Source: Candidatus Zhuqueibacterota bacterium
Lineage (GTDB): Bacteria > Zhuqueibacterota > QNDG01 > JABMRT01
Assembly: GCA_013202295.1 (NCBI GenBank)
Contig: JABMRT010000032.1
Coordinates: 1 to 36,905, forward strand
Direction of reading: 5' to 3'
Length of the DNA: 36,905 nucleotides
The stretch's first letter is position 1; each line of letters starts with the position of its first letter. The position numbers and the translations under genes are program-made. The notes beneath the pieces were generated by a model. That model saw only the letters and a list, made by a program, of their open reading frames with translations. It had not been told where the DNA came from and did no database searches. Below are positions 35,628 to 36,905 of this stretch, piece by piece.

Positions 35628-35810
35628 CTATTTGATACTTGATGAAAATAAAAAACCTAAGACAGCCCCATATAGAATGCTTGCGTAGGGGTTACTTGTA
35701 ATCGGGCAAGTGCCAGTCCTGCAGCCGACGAATCTATAATATAAATATCCTCCGACCATTCCGAGTAGAACACCCACTATAATTCGTATTAACATTTTTC
35801 TTTTCTCCAT
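35628..35810 (-). CDS. DUF6132-like small membrane protein
   Basis: 60 residues: N-terminal basic end, one membrane helix (about 8-26), a conserved-looking GCRTGTCPITSNPY segment with two Cys (29-42) and a second hydrophobic stretch (about 43-57). The GTCPITSNPY stretch is what I recall from the DUF6132 family, often next to thioredoxin or rhodanese genes. Start is either ATG 35810 (weak Shine-Dalgarno) or ATG 35795 (GGAG ahead of it, giving 55 residues). Lies 4 bp after trxA. Function unknown; a thiol- or sulfur-linked membrane role is inference from context. Confidence 0.82.
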   Translation of the reverse strand: MEKRKMLIRIIVGVLLGMVGGYLYYRFVGCRTGTCPITSNPYASILYGAVLGFLFSSSIK

Positions 35811-35814
35811 TCAA

Positions 35815-36141
35815 TTATCCGATCACTGAATCCAGCTTTTTTGCAATAATATTTTTAGGAACAGCTCCAATAATTTGATCAACTGGTTTACCATCCTTAA
35901 AAATCAAGAGTGTCGGAATACTAATCACACCATATTCACCGGCAAGTGCAGCATTCTCTTCAGTGTTCACTTTGCCTATTTTTGCTTTTCCCTCATAGTC
36001 TGCAGCCAATTCTTCTACAATAGGACCAACCATACGACAAGGCCCACACCATGTTGCCCAAAAATCGACAAGCACAGGTATGTCTGAATCCAGAACTTCA
36101 GTTTTAAAATTATCGGAATTCAAAGTGATTTCTTTTCCCAT
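35815..36141 (-). CDS. trxA: Thioredoxin
   Basis: 108 residues, the usual length. Active site WCGPC with Cys32 and Cys35; DFWATWCGPCR context, cis-Pro in SIPTLLIF and the conserved FKDGK turn are all present. Reduced by the thioredoxin reductase encoded at the right edge of the window. 22 bp after the ArsR-family gene and 4 bp before the DUF6132-like gene. AGGAGATAG lies upstream of the ATG. Confidence 0.97.
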   Translation of the reverse strand: MGKEITLNSDNFKTEVLDSDIPVLVDFWATWCGPCRMVGPIVEELAADYEGKAKIGKVNTEENAALAGEYGVISIPTLLIFKDGKPVDQIIGAVPKNIIAKKLDSVIG

Positions 36142-36163
36142 GATAACTATCTCCTTATTCGTT

Positions 36164-36433
36164 TTAATCAGATATTAGATCAATTAGTTTTGTGATTCGT
36201 TCATTTGAAACGTGATAGCAAACCTGGTTTCCATCTCTCTCTGCATGCACAATGCCCAGGTTTCTAAGTAGAGAAAGATGTTGTGATATATTGGGTTGTG
36301 TCAGGCCCAATGTCTCTTCCATCATCTTCACGCATTGCCGTTTTTCAAGAATCAACTCGATCAAATGAATTCGAGTAGGATGCGCCAGGGCTTTAAATAT
36401 CTGTGCATTTCTGTTATAATCAATTGATGCCAT
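36164..36433 (-). CDS. ArsR/SmtB-family winged-helix regulator
   Basis: 89 residues from ATG 36433, which follows GGAG and lies 4 bp after the trxB stop; the longer frame from 36508 would overlap trxB. Family features: KALAHPTRIHLIELIL, recognition helix LTQPNISQHLSLLRNLGIV, wing AERDGNQVCYHV. Two Cys (in RQCVKMMEE and NQVCYHV) could be thiol, persulfide or metal sensing sites; the full ELCVCD metal motif is absent. It sits between trxB and trxA and probably regulates this operon. Confidence 0.9.
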   Translation of the reverse strand: MASIDYNRNAQIFKALAHPTRIHLIELILEKRQCVKMMEETLGLTQPNISQHLSLLRNLGIVHAERDGNQVCYHVSNERITKLIDLISD

Positions 36434-36437
36434 AGGA

Positions 36438-36905
36438 TTACTCTCCATCTTGAAAGTGTTTCTCGATGTGATTGAATGCAGAAATCGCAGCAATGGTTCC
36501 GTCAGCAACCGCTGTAGTGATCTGCCGTACGGTTTTGGATCTCACATCCCCAACAGCAAATACACCAGGAACCGAAGTTTCCATGTTCTCATCAGTTACA
36601 ATATAATTCCACTGATCCAAATCAAGTTTACCTTTTAGAAACTCCGTATTGGGATTGAAACCAATCCAAACGAAAATACCTTCAACCTCAAATTCTCTTT
36701 GTTTTTGTGAATGTCGATCTTCAACAACCACACTTTTCACTTTCTGATCGCCCTTAATTTCAAGAACACTGTGGTTTAGATAGAATGAAAATTTAGGATT
36801 ATCTATTGCACGTTTTTGCAGGATTTTTTCAGCATTCATATGATCCAAAAACTCTACCAGTTTGATTGACCGCACAAACCGCGTTAAATACAGACTTTCC
36901 TGAAC
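36438..36905 (-). CDS. trxB: Thioredoxin reductase (partial, C-terminal part)
   Basis: FAD/NADPH-dependent enzyme that reduces thioredoxin. The frame enters at the right edge, and 155 codons remain. Visible features: ESLYLTRF and VEFLDHMNAEKILQ at the NADPH-domain end, VEGIFVWIGFNPNTEFL, and the FAD-binding GVFAVGDVRSKTVRQITTAVADG. The CxxC and both nucleotide GxGxxG motifs are outside the window. Followed at 4 bp by the ArsR gene, so it heads or belongs to the redox operon. Confidence 0.94.
   Translation of the reverse strand, partial: VQESLYLTRFVRSIKLVEFLDHMNAEKILQKRAIDNPKFSFYLNHSVLEIKGDQKVKSVVVEDRHSQKQREFEVEGIFVWIGFNPNTEFLKGKLDLDQWNYIVTDENMETSVPGVFAVGDVRSKTVRQITTAVADGTIAAISAFNHIEKHFQDGE

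Noticed and set aside
1-36905. CRISPR arrays, insertion sequences, integrases, phage genes or rRNA
   Set aside because: No regularly spaced direct repeats, transposase or integrase motifs or rRNA segments were seen on reading both strands.

Overview
The window looks like chromosomal DNA of a Gram-negative (diderm) bacterium of moderate to low G+C. It has a TonB/ExbB-type energy transducer, a heptose-7-phosphate kinase of LPS core synthesis and a full chemosensory operon. I cannot name the organism; gene content and style would fit an FCB-group, Calditrichota-like or other little-cultured lineage, and this is inference only. Nearly every gene lies on the minus strand. The exceptions are a small broken membrane-protein gene at 13871-14137 and an unknown membrane-anchored protein at 18207-19130.

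Layout. 1-4831 is housekeeping: partial ftsH, tilS, a CAU-anticodon tRNA with its own promoter and terminator, PTS enzyme I (ptsI) and peptide deformylase (def). 5026-8190 is one large PHP-ABC/SMC-like ATPase gene, visibly richer in G+C than its neighbours and probably acquired; it resembles the ATPases found in bacterial conflict and defence loci. 8255-15148 holds thiC, a type I pullulanase, a PAP2 phosphatase overlapping an isoaspartyl peptidase, two tiny membrane-protein genes and a HAD phosphatase. 15182-18015 is a compact cluster transcribed cutA, tonB, exbB, rfaE1, with no exbD. It is followed by the divergent 18207 gene, whose N-terminal membrane helix carries the same Ser-x3-His pattern as TonB, and then by an SDR epimerase.

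20256-34096 is a ten-gene chemosensory/phosphorelay operon. In transcription order it encodes a CheY-like receiver, CheW, CheR with TPRs, a second CheW, an MCP, a stand-alone HPt protein, CheA with a C-terminal receiver, CheB, a 1320-residue hybrid kinase (REC-GAF-GAF-HisKA-HATPase-REC-REC-REC-HPt) and a receiver fused to a degenerate kinase core. A good sigma-54-like promoter lies upstream. No flagellar or pilus gene is seen, so the output is unknown; the hybrid proteins suggest an 'alternative cellular function' Che system coupled to a multistep phosphorelay.

34451-36905 is a thiol-redox region: a PDO-like glutaredoxin/thioredoxin-fold protein, and then an operon read as trxB (partial), an ArsR-family regulator, trxA, a DUF6132-like membrane protein and a cysteine-rich FmdB zinc-ribbon protein, closed by a strong hairpin terminator.

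Most interesting points: the PHP-ABC ATPase island; the pseudokinase and the Asp-to-Glu receiver at the end of the che operon; the HPt protein duplicated from CheA; the second SxxxH membrane protein beside an exbD-less tonB-exbB pair; and a small membrane-protein gene interrupted by one in-frame TAA.
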